A DNA stretch of 5,499 nt from Candidatus Dormiibacterota bacterium (GTDB taxonomy: Bacteria; Chloroflexota; Dormibacteria; Dormibacterales; Dormibacteraceae), in the NCBI GenBank assembly GCA_003151665.1, contig PLYD01000232.1, forward strand, positions 15,255-20,753. The letters are read 5' to 3'. This document shows, piece by piece, positions 4,538 through 5,499 of the stretch. Each line of letters opens with the position of its first letter. Position 1 is the first letter of the stretch. The position numbers and the translations under genes were made by a program. The notes beneath the pieces are model-generated. The model did no database searches, was not told where the DNA came from, and saw only the letters and a list, made by a program, of their open reading frames with translations.

Positions 4538-5499
4538 ATGTCCAACTCCTTTCCCAACGGATTTCTATTCGGCGCGGCCGTCGGCGCGCACCAGGTCGAG
4601 GGCGGCAATACGAACAGCGACTGGTGGTGGTGGGAGCATCGCGAAGGGACGCTCTGCCGCGAGCCATCAGGCGACGCCTGCGACTTCTACCACCGATACG
4701 CCGACGACATCTCGATGCTTGCGGGGCTCGGCATGAACGCGTTCCGATTCGGCATCGAGTGGGCGCGCATCGAGCCGGCAGATGGCGAGTTCTCGACCGC
4801 TCAGCTCGACCACTATCGGCGCATCTTGGAAGCCTGCCACCGCAACTCGGTGACGCCGATCCTCACGTTCCACCACTTCACGCTGCCGAAGTGGTTGCTC
4901 GACCTGGGTGGTTTCGCGTCCGGACGATTTCCGTCGCTGTTCGAGCGCTACTGCGATCGCGCCGCAGCCGCGCTTGGAGACGGCATCGGGATCGCCTGCA
5001 CGCTCAACGAACCGCAGGGACTGGGCCAGAGCGGATACCTCCTCGGCGTCAATCCACCGGGACACACCGACGACAACGCGGGAGCGCAAGCTGCGGTCGA
5101 CAACCTGCTGGAGGCGCATGCCGCGGGCGCGGCGGCCATCCGGGCCCACACCAGCGCACCGGTGGGCGTGACGTTGGCAGTCCCCGACATCCAGTACGAG
5201 GACGGCGCGGAGCCGGGGGACACATCTCTCGAGATCGAGTCCCGAATCAACGACAGGTTCTTCGAGCTCGCGCGCGGGGACGACTTCGTCGGCGTCCAGA
5301 CCTACACTCGCTTTCGGATCGGTCCTGAGGGCCCGCGCAGTCCCGGCCATGATTGGAGCGATTGGACGCGGGAGATCGAAGAAACCGATGACACGACTCA
5401 GATGGGCTACGAGTACTACCCACAGGCGCTGGGCGGAGCGATCAGGCGCGCGTGGAAGAGCACTGGTGGGATCCCAATCCTCGTGACCGAGAATGGGAT
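4538..5499 (+). CDS. GH1 family beta-glycosidase (partial, C-terminus outside window)
   Basis: This is a retaining glycoside hydrolase of family 1, most likely cytoplasmic since no signal peptide is present and the protein begins directly with the family's first strand (FPNGFLFGAAVGAHQVEGG, 5-23). The 320 visible complete codons cover both catalytic residues: acid/base Glu158 in TLNEP (155-159) and nucleophile Glu318 in TENG (317-320). Other subsite residues are visible: Gln19, the FHHFTLPKW strand (111-119) with a sugar-binding His, and Asn157. Family signatures NSDWWWWE (26-33) and FRFGIEWARIEP (69-80) are present. The strand normally reading N-Y-Y-T is V-Q-T-Y-T-R here (253-258), keeping the tyrosine next to the nucleophile. 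About 80-130 residues should follow. The ATG at 4538 gives the proper family N-terminus and has no ribosome site. Beta-glucosidase is the likeliest activity; beta-galactosidase, beta-fucosidase or a steryl/plant-glycoside hydrolase cannot be excluded. Divergence from a sugar importer suggests it cleaves what that system brings in. Confidence 0.93.
   Translation, partial: MSNSFPNGFLFGAAVGAHQVEGGNTNSDWWWWEHREGTLCREPSGDACDFYHRYADDISMLAGLGMNAFRFGIEWARIEPADGEFSTAQLDHYRRILEACHRNSVTPILTFHHFTLPKWLLDLGGFASGRFPSLFERYCDRAAAALGDGIGIACTLNEPQGLGQSGYLLGVNPPGHTDDNAGAQAAVDNLLEAHAAGAAAIRAHTSAPVGVTLAVPDIQYEDGAEPGDTSLEIESRINDRFFELARGDDFVGVQTYTRFRIGPEGPRSPGHDWSDWTREIEETDDTTQMGYEYYPQALGGAIRRAWKSTGGIPILVTENG

Noticed and set aside
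4465..5328. A 287-codon plus-strand open frame starting upstream of the GH1 gene.
   Set aside because: It is a different frame over GH1 and Arg-rich. The GH1 frame carries the catalytic NEP and TENG motifs and has the better claim.
4667..5350. A 227-codon minus-strand open frame opposite GH1.
   Set aside because: It is antisense to a confident catalytic gene, with no recognisable domain and composition typical of shadows.

Overview
The window holds a carbohydrate uptake locus: a four-gene CUT1-type (MalEFGK-like) ABC transporter operon on the minus strand, and a divergent GH1 beta-glycosidase gene on the plus strand that is cut off by the right edge. Base composition is clearly GC-rich. One gene starts with GTG, the solute-binding protein is a lipoprotein, and the promoters look like ordinary sigma70-type promoters. 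This fits a high-GC bacterium such as an actinomycete or a soil-type Chloroflexota/Dormibacterota relative. That placement is an inference from style, and nothing in the window (no rRNA, no marker gene) fixes the taxon.

Layout, right to left along the operon. A shared control region (4402-4537) carries a good promoter for the operon (TCGACA, 17 bp, TAGAAT on the minus strand) and an extended -10 for the glycosidase placed so that its mRNA should be leaderless. The operon then reads: solute-binding lipoprotein (3043-4401), a 50-bp gap with a hairpin, the MalF/AglF-like permease (1556-2992), an ATGA overlap, the MalG/AglG-like permease (639-1559), a 45-bp gap with a ribosome site, and the ATPase (from 593 leftwards, cut off by the window start after the H-loop). 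Coding density is high. Apart from the control region there is no gene-free stretch longer than about 50 bases, and I see no RNA genes, CRISPR arrays, insertion sequences or regulator gene.

How it works together (inference from family knowledge): the lipoprotein captures an oligosaccharide or glycoside outside the membrane and passes it to the two-permease channel. The ATPase dimer drives import, and the cytoplasmic GH1 enzyme (no signal peptide seen) releases sugar from the imported substrate. Divergent transcription from one short region suggests joint control by a regulator encoded elsewhere.

The main oddity is the MalF-like permease. At 478 residues it is far longer than the usual ~300, because about 180 residues are inserted in frame between core membrane segments 3 and 4, on the outer face. 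They contain a recognisable SdrD-B/Cna-B-like (Ig-like beta) domain. E. coli MalF also has a large external Ig-like loop (P2), but in a different loop. The insert here could be an independent solution to docking the binding protein, or an anchor to the cell wall or to substrate. Overall this is a fairly conventional locus with one unusual accessory domain.
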